DNA of 6,491 nt from Pseudomonadota bacterium (GCA_023417735.1 JAEZEK010000054.1:1-6491), one strand, 5' to 3'. Positions 1-5,917 are shown, counted from the stretch's first letter. Program-made: numbers and translations. The notes: a model not told the origin generated them from the letters alone.

Positions 1-1
1 G

Positions 2-841
2 GCCTTCCACTTGCGCGGCGATGCGCCACCGGAAACATTCGCCTGCCCGCCGGACCGCCATTGCTACGGCCACGGCGCATTCGCGCCCGACGGGCGGCTC
101 CTCTATGCGACCGAGAGCGATTACGGCGGCGGCGCGCGCGGGGTGATCGGCGTCTACGATTGCGACGCCGGTTTCGTGCGCATCGGCGAGCTCGACACGC
201 ACGGGATCGGGCCGCACGAGATGATCCTGTTGCCGGACGGGCGGACGCTCGCCGTCGCCAATGGCGGCATCGCCACCCATCCGCAGTCGGGGCGCGCGAA
301 GCTCAACCTGGAGACGATGCGCTCGTCCTTGAGCTTCGTCGACCGACTGACCGGCGATCTTGTCGCGCGTCACGAAACGCCGGACCCGCTTGCCCGGCTG
401 TCCATGCGCCACATGACCGTGGATGCCGGCGGCCATGTCTGGTTCGGCGGGCAATGGGAGGGCAGCCCCGTCGACGTGCCGCAGGTGATCGGGCACGCGG
501 CGCCGGATCGCGCGATCGAGCTGCTAGACGCCGATCCCCGCCTGCCGGTCGCGCTGGAAGGCTATGTCGGGTCGATGGCCGCCAGCCGGGACGGCTCGAC
601 GATCGCGGCCTCCTCGCCGAAGGGCGGGCGGATTCTCCTCATCGACGCCGGCTCCAGGCGCGTGGTGGCGCAGGAGCGCCTCTTCGACGGCTGCGGCGTG
701 ACGGGGACCGGGCCGCACGCCTTCCTGGCGACTTCGGGCGCCGGTACGGTGCTCCCGCTCGGCGCTGCGGAGGGGCATGACGCGCCGGCGACGCTGCCGG
801 TCGCCTTCGACAACCACGTCAGGGCGGCGCCGGCGGCCTGA
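2..841 (+). CDS. DUF1513 domain protein, beta-propeller-like (5' end outside window)
   Basis: The reading frame is open from the window edge, so the start and any N-terminal signal lie upstream; 279 residues are visible up to the TGA at 839-841. The sequence has the look of the DUF1513 family: an HGAFAPDGRLLYATESDY block near residue 23, then GVIGVYD, a GIGPHEM motif, LPDGRTLAVANGGI and a SMRHMTVD block. These repeated 'PDG-xx-LY/AVAN' strands are typical of WD40/YVTN-like propeller blades. From family knowledge, DUF1513 genes often sit beside imelysin/EfeO-like and di-haem peroxidase genes in iron-related clusters, and many carry export signals, so a periplasmic role is likely. None of those partners is visible here, though they could lie upstream. 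A TTG at position 11 is in frame but has no ribosome site in view and falls inside the domain, so it is not taken as the start. The biochemical function is unknown. Family assignment is fairly sure; role is inference. Confidence 0.82.
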   Translation, partial: AFHLRGDAPPETFACPPDRHCYGHGAFAPDGRLLYATESDYGGGARGVIGVYDCDAGFVRIGELDTHGIGPHEMILLPDGRTLAVANGGIATHPQSGRAKLNLETMRSSLSFVDRLTGDLVARHETPDPLARLSMRHMTVDAGGHVWFGGQWEGSPVDVPQVIGHAAPDRAIELLDADPRLPVALEGYVGSMAASRDGSTIAASSPKGGRILLIDAGSRRVVAQERLFDGCGVTGTGPHAFLATSGAGTVLPLGAAEGHDAPATLPVAFDNHVRAAPAA

Positions 842-900
842 GCGGAATTGCCCCGGCCGGCCAGCCGCTCTATTCGTCCGCGCAAGGGTGACGAAGACGC

Positions 901-910
901 GGGAGGAAGG
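901..910 (+). promoter_or_regulatory. Shine-Dalgarno site fixing the start at 915
   Basis: A GGAGG core at 902-906 lies 8 nt before the ATG at 915. It is the strongest ribosome site in this part of the window and decides the start of the downstream gene. The longer in-frame reading from the ATG at 777 would overlap the DUF1513 gene and add 46 arginine-rich residues of shadow character. Confidence 0.75.
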
Positions 911-914
911 CGGG

Positions 915-1604
915 ATGACGGACGAGATCGCGGTCCTGACGGGGCGGCGGCAGCGGGGGTTGCCCGCGGCCGAAGAGGTGGCGGCTGCGGCGCGGCGGGG
1001 CGAGGGGCTTCTGCTCGTGCCCGGCGAGACGCCGGCGATCCGGCTGAACGCCGACGACGGCCGCCGCTACGGGCCCGAGCGCCTCGCCGAGCTCGCCGAC
1101 AATGCGGCGCGGCTCGAGGCGCTGAAGGAGGAGGCGCTGCAGTCGATCGACGCCTTCTCGCGGGCGCAGCGCAGCTTCGTCGATCTCGATTTCCGGTATG
1201 TCGCGGAGCGGGTTGCGGAGCGGAGCGCGGAGATCGATCCCCGGCTCGGCTGGGCGGGCGGGCTGTTCCGGGCCGACGACCTCCTGTTCTCGGCGCTGAA
1301 GCCGCTCGCGGGCGTGATCGCCGCGGCGCCGGGCGGAAGCGGGGAGACGGTCGTGGCGGCGGGCGATTTCGCCTTCTGGACCGGGCGCGCGCTCGTGCTG
1401 GTTTCGCTCGCGAGCCTCGGGCGGCGGCCGCCGGAGGCCGCGCTGATCGTGCCGGTGACGCTGACGGCCGCGGACCTTGCGCGCGGGCCGGGCATCTTCG
1501 CGGATCAGCGCTTCCCGGCCGAGCTCTCCGCCTTCGAGGCCGGCGAGGAGGTGCCGCGGGGCCCGTTCCGGCCCCGGGGCTTGAGCGAGGGGGTGGCGGC
1601 CTGA
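915..1604 (+). CDS. Hypothetical protein, 229 aa, unrecognised
   Basis: I do not recognise this protein. The start is the ATG at 915, preceded by a strong GGAGG. The predicted protein has no signal peptide and no convincing membrane segment, so it is probably cytoplasmic. Visible parts: an N-terminal region with a hydrophobic GLLLVPGE strand (residues 31-38); a charged, probably helical or coiled-coil stretch at about 54-105, rich in Ala, Glu and Arg; a central LGWAGGLFRADDLLFSALKP block (111-130) that looks structured; and a C-terminal alternation of hydrophobic strands (ALVLVSLASL, AALIVPVTLT) before a proline/glycine-rich tail. Codon use matches its neighbours, and the frame is much richer in balanced residues than the Arg/Ala-heavy alternative frames, so it is very likely a real gene. 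It lies 73 bp downstream of the DUF1513 gene on the same strand and could be co-transcribed with it. It converges with the LVIVD-repeat gene 16 bp away. No function is proposed. Confidence 0.75.
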   Translation: MTDEIAVLTGRRQRGLPAAEEVAAAARRGEGLLLVPGETPAIRLNADDGRRYGPERLAELADNAARLEALKEEALQSIDAFSRAQRSFVDLDFRYVAERVAERSAEIDPRLGWAGGLFRADDLLFSALKPLAGVIAAAPGGSGETVVAAGDFAFWTGRALVLVSLASLGRRPPEAALIVPVTLTAADLARGPGIFADQRFPAELSAFEAGEEVPRGPFRPRGLSEGVAA

Positions 1605-1620
1605 GCCGCCGCCGAGGTCC

Positions 1621-2847
1621 TCAGAGGTCGAGCTCGAGGATGTGGATGCCGCCGGTTAGGCGCTCGGCGGCGTAGACGATGCCGTTCTCGTCGACATAGA
1701 CGTCGTTGATCTGCGTCGCCGGCACGCGCGAGCCTTCCGGCGCATCCGGCACGAAGCAGCCGATCTCCTGCGGCTGGTAGGGGTTCGCCGTGTCGTAGAC
1801 CCGCACGCCGCCGTTGAAATAGGTCGTGAAGACGATCGTGTCGGAGCGGAACGCGGGCCCCGGCCGGTTCTCGTGCAGATTGTGCGAGCCGTAGCGGCCG
1901 CCGCGGCTGCGGTACTCCTCCACCGGCGGCATCGGCAGCGTCGAGATCGGGACCGGGTTCGTCTCCTCGCGGTTGTCGACCACGAAGGTGAGCTTCGGCC
2001 AGTCGCGCGCCTCCGGCTGCACGCTCTCCGACGACACGATCAGGAGATCGCGGTCGATGAGCGGCATGGAGGTGTGCGTGAAGCCGGGATAGGGCGGGTT
2101 CGGGTTCCAGTGCGCGACCACCTTCGGGCTCGACTTGTCGGAAATGTCGAGCGTGTAGGCGCCGGCGTCGAGATAGCCGATATAGACGCGGTCCGGACGC
2201 TCCGGATAGACGTTGGTGTTGTGGACGCGGTAGGCGTCCTTGCCGCTCGGGTTGTCGAGCGAATCCGCGTTGAGCCGCTTCGGCGCCGGCTCCGCATCGC
2301 CCTCGCGCGTGCCCGGCATCCACCAGCGGCCGACCTCCTCCGGCTTCGAGGGATTGCGCACGTCGATGATCTGGTAGAACTGGTCGTCGCGCGGGTGGCG
2401 GGGCTGCCAGTCCGCCGCGCCGCTGGCGCAGTGGATGTACTCGCCGTCGACGTACCAGACGCAGTGGACGCCGCGGGAATGCGGGCCGGTGCGGTCGAAG
2501 AACGAGATCGAGCGTGGCGCCTCGGGGTTGGAGACGTCGAACAGCTCGATGCCGGCGTTCTTCTCGCCGAGGCTGTAGGTCTGGTAGGCGACCGCCATGA
2601 TGTCGCCGGTGACTTCCAGCGAGTTCGACCGCATGTTGCCGTGCGGCAGGTCGGTCTGGACGATGACGCGCGGCTTGCGCGGATCGGTGACATCGACGCC
2701 GGTGAAGTTCTTCGGCGGGCCTTCGTGGGCCAGCCAGAGGATGCGGCGGCCGTCGCTGCACACCTGCATGCTCATGCCTTCGCCGACCGAGCCGAAGCCC
2801 AGGAGCGGGTCCTGGGTGATGTACTTCATGCCCCTGATTTCCGCCAT
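1621..2847 (-). CDS. LVIVD-repeat beta-propeller-like protein
   Basis: This 408-aa protein contains at least five copies of the LVIVD-type repeat, recognised by the pattern 'xxVxDVxNPxxPxxV': GVDVTDPRKPRVI (50-62), ELFDVSNPEAPRSI (101-114), IIDVRNPSKPEEV (160-172), TLDISDKSSPKVV (232-244) and VYDTANPYQPQEI (350-362). Such repeats form beta-propeller blades. No signal peptide is visible, so a cytoplasmic location is likely. The protein is unusually rich in histidine around conserved-looking loops (PHGNMRSN at 68-75, GPHSRGVHCVWY at 121-132, RVHNTN at 207-212, FTHTS at 256-260, GSHNLHEN at 320-327). This suggests, but does not prove, a metal site or a catalytic funnel. The start is the ATG at 2845-2847, preceded by GGAGGAGGA. 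A longer reading from a GTG at 3006 has no ribosome site and adds 53 low-quality residues. The gene is divergent from the GTPase gene and shares the intergenic region with it. The family is clear; the reaction or ligand is unknown. Confidence 0.88.
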   Translation of the reverse strand: MAEIRGMKYITQDPLLGFGSVGEGMSMQVCSDGRRILWLAHEGPPKNFTGVDVTDPRKPRVIVQTDLPHGNMRSNSLEVTGDIMAVAYQTYSLGEKNAGIELFDVSNPEAPRSISFFDRTGPHSRGVHCVWYVDGEYIHCASGAADWQPRHPRDDQFYQIIDVRNPSKPEEVGRWWMPGTREGDAEPAPKRLNADSLDNPSGKDAYRVHNTNVYPERPDRVYIGYLDAGAYTLDISDKSSPKVVAHWNPNPPYPGFTHTSMPLIDRDLLIVSSESVQPEARDWPKLTFVVDNREETNPVPISTLPMPPVEEYRSRGGRYGSHNLHENRPGPAFRSDTIVFTTYFNGGVRVYDTANPYQPQEIGCFVPDAPEGSRVPATQINDVYVDENGIVYAAERLTGGIHILELDL

Positions 2848-2852
2848 CGCGA

Positions 2853-2861
2853 TCCTCCTCC
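2853..2861 (-). promoter_or_regulatory. Shine-Dalgarno site of the LVIVD-repeat gene
   Basis: Read on the minus strand this is GGAGGAGGA, ending 5 nt before the ATG at 2847. It is a near-ideal site and settles the start at MAEIRGMKYI rather than the upstream GTG at 3006 or the internal Met7. Confidence 0.8.
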
Positions 2862-2964
2862 TATTCCGTGCTGGTTCGGCGTCCTCCGCCCGTCCGGCGG
2901 CATCGCTACAGGAGGGGCGGGGACGGCGCAACAAGCCGGCGTAGGAGTCGCGCACCGTTCGGGC

Positions 2965-3005
2965 GATTTTCCGGTTCGAGGCGGATTTCCGCACGATTTC
3001 CGCCA
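2965..3005. repeat. Cluster of three GATTT(T)CCG direct repeats
   Basis: GATTTTCCGG starts at 2965, GATTTCCGCA at 2984 and GATTTCCGCCA at 2995. A fourth copy, GATTTCCGCCA, sits at 2836-2846 over the start of the LVIVD-repeat gene. The middle copy also forms one arm of the inverted repeat GCGGA-TT-TCCGC (2981-2992). The repetition is plain in the sequence. A role as repeated binding sites for a regulator is only inference, since spacing is irregular (19 then 11 nt between starts). Confidence 0.45.
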
Positions 3006-3024
3006 CTTACATTGAAGGGATAGT

Positions 3025-3050
3025 GATTGTATGCAGTAGCATTCTTAATC
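3025..3050. promoter_or_regulatory. Nested inverted repeat, candidate Zur-type operator
   Basis: The inner arms are ATGC (3031-3034) and GCAT (3039-3042) around AGTA. Outer arms GATT (3025-3028) and AATC (3047-3050) are also complementary, although they sit 2 nt and 4 nt away from the inner arms, so the full structure is not perfectly symmetric. The inner 12 bp match 8 of 12 positions of the ATGTTATAACAT-like core that I recall for alphaproteobacterial Zur boxes. The site lies 132 bp before the start of a COG0523 GTPase, a family often controlled by Zur, and overlaps possible promoter elements in both directions. The palindrome is seen; the Zur assignment is inference and uncertain. Confidence 0.35.
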
Positions 3051-3181
3051 GGCGGCCGTCGCTTTCCCGTGCCGTCGAGACTTGCGGCGCGCGTGCGCGA
3101 TGGCTACCGGTACAGCGCCGACACCGCACGCAAGGACGTGCCCGCCCGTGACGCGGGGCGGCAATCCGGGAGCCCGAGCGA

Positions 3182-4258
3182 ATGGCCGAACGAACAGATT
3201 CCGCGCGCCCGAACCGTGTGCCGGTTTCCGTGATCACCGGGTTTCTCGGGAGCGGGAAGACGACGCTCCTGAACCGGCTCGTCCGCCACCCCGGCATGGC
3301 CGACACCGCGCTGATCGTGAACGAGTTCGGCGAGATCGGCATCGACCACGAGCTGGTCGATTCCTCGTTCGAGAACACCGTGCTGATGGACAGCGGCTGC
3401 ATCTGCTGCTCCATCCGCGGCGATCTCGGCGACACGATCGACGACCTCTTCGCCAATGTCGCGAACGGCCGGCTGCCGCCCTTTTCGCGCATCCTGATCG
3501 AGACGACGGGCCTCGCCGATCCTGTGCCGATCGTCCATGCGCTGCAGACCAGCGAAACGCTCGGGGAGCGCTGCGCCGTCGGCACGATCGTCAGCACTCT
3601 CGACGCGCAGCTTGGGCGCGGACAGATCGGCGAGCACGAGCAGGTCGAGCGGCAGATCGCGATCGCCGACGTCATCGTGCTCACCAAGACGGACGTGGCG
3701 CCGGAAGGCGCGGCGCGGCAGCTCGAGCGCGCCGTGCAGGAGGTCAATCCCGGCGTGCCGATCCACCGGGCGGTCCACGGCGAGATCGACCCCGACCTGC
3801 TCTTCACCGCGCCGATGGCGGCGGTGGAGCGGCTCGCGGCCCTGCACACCGAGGAGGAAGCCCCCGGCGATCAGCCGCACGGCCACGATCATCATGACCA
3901 TCACCACGGGCATGGTCACGACCACGATCACGATCACGGGGAGGGCGACGCGTTCCGCCACGGCGCGATCGCGTCGCATGCCGTGACTCTCGACCGGCCG
4001 GTCGCCTACGCGAAGCTCGCCGGTTTCCTGGAGACGCTGATCTCCCTGCGCGGCGAGCAGTTCCTCCGCATCAAGGGCATCCTCGACCTCGAGGGCCACG
4101 ACCGCCCGGTGGTCCTGCAGGGCGTCGGCACGAGCTTCAGCCGCCCCTACGCGCTCGCCGGCTGGCCGGAGGGGCCGCGGACGTCGCGGCTCGTCTTCAT
4201 CTACAAGGGGCTCGACGGCGAAGCGATCGAGCGCGTGTTCCGCCGCATGGTGGCCTGA
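3182..4258 (+). CDS. G3E GTPase, COG0523 (CobW/ZNG1-like) metal chaperone
   Basis: This 358-aa protein has the full G3E GTPase signature: Walker A GFLGSGKTT (residues 20-28), NEFGE (47-51), the family-defining CxCC metal site in GCICC (Cys73, Cys75, Cys76), Walker B-like ETTG (107-110) and the guanine-specificity motif TKTD (168-171). The CobW C-terminal domain follows at about 265-357. Between the two domains lies a tract with 12 histidines in 20 residues (233-252), alternating with Asp and Gly. COG0523 proteins use GTP hydrolysis to deliver a metal to client proteins. The group includes CobW (cobalt, B12 synthesis) and ZNG1/ZigA/YeiR types (zinc). No cobalamin genes are nearby, so I favour the zinc-type role, without certainty. 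The start is the ATG at 3182, with GGGAG at 3168-3172 nine nt upstream. It heads a probable three-gene operon; the next gene is 38 bp away. A possible Zur-type site lies upstream. Confidence 0.93.
   Translation: MAERTDSARPNRVPVSVITGFLGSGKTTLLNRLVRHPGMADTALIVNEFGEIGIDHELVDSSFENTVLMDSGCICCSIRGDLGDTIDDLFANVANGRLPPFSRILIETTGLADPVPIVHALQTSETLGERCAVGTIVSTLDAQLGRGQIGEHEQVERQIAIADVIVLTKTDVAPEGAARQLERAVQEVNPGVPIHRAVHGEIDPDLLFTAPMAAVERLAALHTEEEAPGDQPHGHDHHDHHHGHGHDHDHDHGEGDAFRHGAIASHAVTLDRPVAYAKLAGFLETLISLRGEQFLRIKGILDLEGHDRPVVLQGVGTSFSRPYALAGWPEGPRTSRLVFIYKGLDGEAIERVFRRMVA
3878..3937 (+). other. Histidine-rich metal-binding tract in the GTPase
   Basis: Twenty codons encode 12 histidines interleaved with Asp and Gly (residues 233-252), made of repeated CAC/CAT and GAT/GAC triplets. 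Such tracts between the GTPase and C-terminal domains of COG0523 proteins are thought to bind or store zinc, nickel or cobalt. The repetitive DNA makes the tract prone to length variation between strains. Confidence 0.85.
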
Positions 4259-4296
4259 ACCGCAGCATTCGCGGCAGGCCAGGATCGGGGGCATGA

Positions 4297-5049
4297 ATGG
4301 GCACGGATGCCGACGTCGAGATCCGCCGCGAGGGCGCGGTCCTCGTCCTGCGCATGGCGCGGCCCGACAAGAAGAACGCGCTCACCGTCGCCATGTACGA
4401 GGCGATGGCGGACGCGATCGAAGCCGCCACCGGTGACGACGAGATCGCCGCGGTGGTGGTCCTCGGTTGCGACGGCACCTTCACCGCCGGCAACGACATC
4501 GCCGATTTCCTGGCCGGCGCGGAGGGCGACCGGCTCGGCGGGGTGGTGCGCTTCCTGAAAGCCGTGGTCCGGCTCGACCGGCCGCTGATCGCGGCCGTGG
4601 ACGGCCTCGCGGTCGGCATCGGCACGACGATCCTTCTCCATTGCGACTACGTGCTCGCGACGGAGAGGAGCATGTTCCAGACGCCGTTCGTGCAGCTCGG
4701 CCTCGTCCCGGAGGCGGCGTCCAGCCTGCTGGCGCCGCGGCTGATGGGCCATGCGCGCGCCTTCGAGCTTCTGGTGATGGGCCGCCCCTTCGGTGCGGTG
4801 CAGGCGCGCGACGCTGGCTTCGTGAACGGGCTGGCGGCGCCCGGCGGGATCGAGGAGGAGGCCCTCGCGGTCGCCAACGAACTGGCGGCCAAGCCGCGCG
4901 CGGCGATGCTCGCGTCCCGCCGCCTCCTGAAGGGTGGGATCACCGAAACGCTCGACCGCATCGACGCGGAGGTGGACCTCTTCCGCGAATTCCTCCAGAG
5001 CAGCGAAGCCAGAGCGGCGTTCCGATCCTTCCTGGGAAGACGAAAATGA
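4297..5049 (+). CDS. Crotonase-fold enoyl-CoA isomerase/hydratase family protein (ECI2-like)
   Basis: At 250 aa this has the normal length of a single-domain crotonase. Family landmarks are RPDKKNALT (22-30), the first oxyanion-hole segment GTFTAGNDIADF (60-71), and the second segment DGLAVGIGTT (102-111). Aligned by eye with rat enoyl-CoA hydratase, the two catalytic glutamates (Glu144 and Glu164) fall on Thr111 and Phe131, so a classical hydratase is unlikely. The segment TPFVQLGLVPEAASSL (129-144) instead resembles the peroxisomal delta3,delta2-enoyl-CoA isomerase group (ECI2/PECI), with Glu139 as the probable catalytic base. I infer that it moves a double bond in unsaturated acyl-CoA, feeding beta-oxidation; other acyl-CoA chemistry remains possible. 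The start ATG at 4297 is preceded by a G-rich stretch (4287-4291), with AGGA further upstream. Its stop codon overlaps the start of the SDR gene by 4 nt (ATGA), which indicates translational coupling. Confidence 0.87.
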   Translation: MGTDADVEIRREGAVLVLRMARPDKKNALTVAMYEAMADAIEAATGDDEIAAVVVLGCDGTFTAGNDIADFLAGAEGDRLGGVVRFLKAVVRLDRPLIAAVDGLAVGIGTTILLHCDYVLATERSMFQTPFVQLGLVPEAASSLLAPRLMGHARAFELLVMGRPFGAVQARDAGFVNGLAAPGGIEEEALAVANELAAKPRAAMLASRRLLKGGITETLDRIDAEVDLFREFLQSSEARAAFRSFLGRRK

Positions 5050-5915
5050 GCAGCCTCGCCGGCAAGACCCTCTTCGTTACCGGCGCATCGCGCGGGATCG
5101 GGCTCGCCATCGCCAAGCGCGCGGCGCGTGACGGCGCCAACATCGCGATCGCCGCGAAGACGGCCGCGCCGCACCCGAAGCTGCCCGGCACCATCCATTC
5201 GGCCGCCGAGGAGATCGAAGCCTGCGGCGGGCAGGCGCTGCCGCTTCCCACCGATGTCCGGGACGAGGCTGCAGTGGCCGAAGCGATCCGCCTCACGGTC
5301 GAGCGGTTCGGCGGCATCGACATCGTCGTCAACAACGCCTCCGCCATCCAGCTGACGCGCACGCCCGAGACGGACATGCGGCGCTTCGACCTGATGCACC
5401 AGATCAACACGCGCGGCACCTTCCTGGTGACGAAGCTCGCGCTGCCGCATCTCGAACGCGCCGAGAACCCGCACGTGCTGATGCTGTCGCCGCCGCTCGA
5501 CATGGCCGAGCGCTGGTTCGCGCCCCACGTCGCCTATTCGATCGCGAAGTACGGGATGAGCCTGTGCGTGCTGGGATTCGCCGGCGAGTTCCGTTCGAAG
5601 GGCATCGCCGTCAACGCGCTCTGGCCGCGCACGACGATCGCCACGGCAGCCGTCCGAAACCTGCTGGGCGGCGAGGCCATGGCCCGGGCGTCGCGGACGC
5701 CGGAGATCCTCGCCGATGCCGCCCATGCAATCTTCCTGAAGCCGAGCCGCAGCTTCACCGGCAACTTCCTGATCGACGACACCTTCCTCGCCGGCGAAGG
5801 CGTCACCGATTTCGAGCGCTATCGGGTGGACCCGACCATACCGCTCCAGCCGGACTTCTTCGTGCCGGACTCGGTCGGGCCCGTGCCGCTCGACGCCGTC
5901 AGGGACGCGGATTGA
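5046..5915 (+). CDS. HSDL2-like short-chain dehydrogenase/reductase
   Basis: This 289-aa protein has the NAD(P)-binding motif TGASRGIG (12-19), Asp70, NNAS (96-99, in place of the more common NNAG), Asn121, and the catalytic Ser148, Tyr164 and Lys168 in LSPPLDM and YSIAKYGM. The Ser-to-Tyr distance of 16 is longer than the usual 13 and is shared with hydroxysteroid dehydrogenase-like 2 (HSDL2) proteins. So are the INTRGTF block, VNALWPRTTI, GNFLIDDTFL and a C-terminal tail with PLQPDFF (266-272). Human HSDL2 also carries a C-terminal SCP2 lipid-binding domain, which is absent here. The substrate is unknown; HSDL2 relatives are linked to fatty-acid metabolism, and coupling to an enoyl-CoA isomerase agrees with that. 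The start ATG at 5046 overlaps the upstream stop and has GGGAAG at 5034-5039. Longer in-frame upstream reading is an Arg-rich shadow of the isomerase gene. The product should be cytosolic. Confidence 0.92.
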   Translation: MSSLAGKTLFVTGASRGIGLAIAKRAARDGANIAIAAKTAAPHPKLPGTIHSAAEEIEACGGQALPLPTDVRDEAAVAEAIRLTVERFGGIDIVVNNASAIQLTRTPETDMRRFDLMHQINTRGTFLVTKLALPHLERAENPHVLMLSPPLDMAERWFAPHVAYSIAKYGMSLCVLGFAGEFRSKGIAVNALWPRTTIATAAVRNLLGGEAMARASRTPEILADAAHAIFLKPSRSFTGNFLIDDTFLAGEGVTDFERYRVDPTIPLQPDFFVPDSVGPVPLDAVRDAD

Positions 5916-5917
5916 GA

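Larger units (their letters stand above)
2848..3181. other. Divergent intergenic region (334 bp)
   Basis: This stretch separates the divergently read LVIVD-repeat and GTPase genes and should carry both promoters. The part next to the LVIVD gene holds its ribosome site. The middle (about 2960-3050) is clearly more AT-rich than the rest of the window. It contains three GATTT(T)CCG direct repeats, a GCGGA-TT-TCCGC inverted repeat at 2981-2992, and the nested palindrome at 3025-3050. On the minus strand a TACAAT hexamer (3026-3031) could serve as a -10 for the LVIVD gene, without a good -35 at standard spacing. On the plus strand TTGAAG (3012-3017) and TAGCAT (3037-3042), 19 nt apart, are a weak promoter candidate for the GTPase gene. 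From about 3055 to 3181 the sequence is GC-rich again and would be an untranslated leader. I see no convincing small gene or riboswitch in it. Confidence 0.6.

Noticed and set aside
777..914. Upstream extension of the unknown 229-aa gene to an ATG at 777
   Set aside because: It overlaps the DUF1513 coding region, is rich in Arg and Thr, and lacks a ribosome site. The ATG at 915 has a strong GGAGG.
842..914. GGCCGGCC-like palindrome after the DUF1513 gene as a terminator
   Set aside because: It is a short self-complementary string without a loop or T tract, common by chance at this GC content. The downstream gene may be co-transcribed.
1601..1624. CTGAG/CTCAG inverted repeat between the two convergent stops as a terminator
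   Set aside because: Arms of five base pairs with a 14-nt loop and no T tract are too weak to call. The nearby GAGGTC direct repeat is likely chance in this composition.
1505..2761. A long minus-strand frame overlapping the LVIVD-repeat gene in another register
   Set aside because: Its translation is Arg- and Ala-heavy, without conserved motifs. It also runs across the end of the unrelated plus-strand gene at 1604.
2848..3006. N-terminal extension of the LVIVD-repeat protein to a GTG at 3006
   Set aside because: The added residues are basic and low in quality, with no ribosome site. GGAGGAGGA in front of the ATG at 2847 settles the start.
1873..3015. A 380-codon open frame on the plus strand, antisense to the LVIVD-repeat gene
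   Set aside because: The translation is dominated by Val, Arg, Ala, Asp and His in a pattern expected from the reverse complement of a GC-rich gene. It has no ribosome site and no recognisable domain, while the minus-strand frame has clear LVIVD repeats.
3000..3181. A cobalamin riboswitch in the leader of the CobW-like gene
   Set aside because: No convincing B12 box or ordered set of conserved stems is visible; only a short GCCACT-like string near 3003 recalls one. The GTPase also shows no cobalamin gene neighbours.
3104..4294. A 396-codon open frame on the minus strand, antisense to the GTPase gene
   Set aside because: It is an Arg/Asp/Ala/Val-rich shadow. The plus-strand frame holds every G3E GTPase motif.
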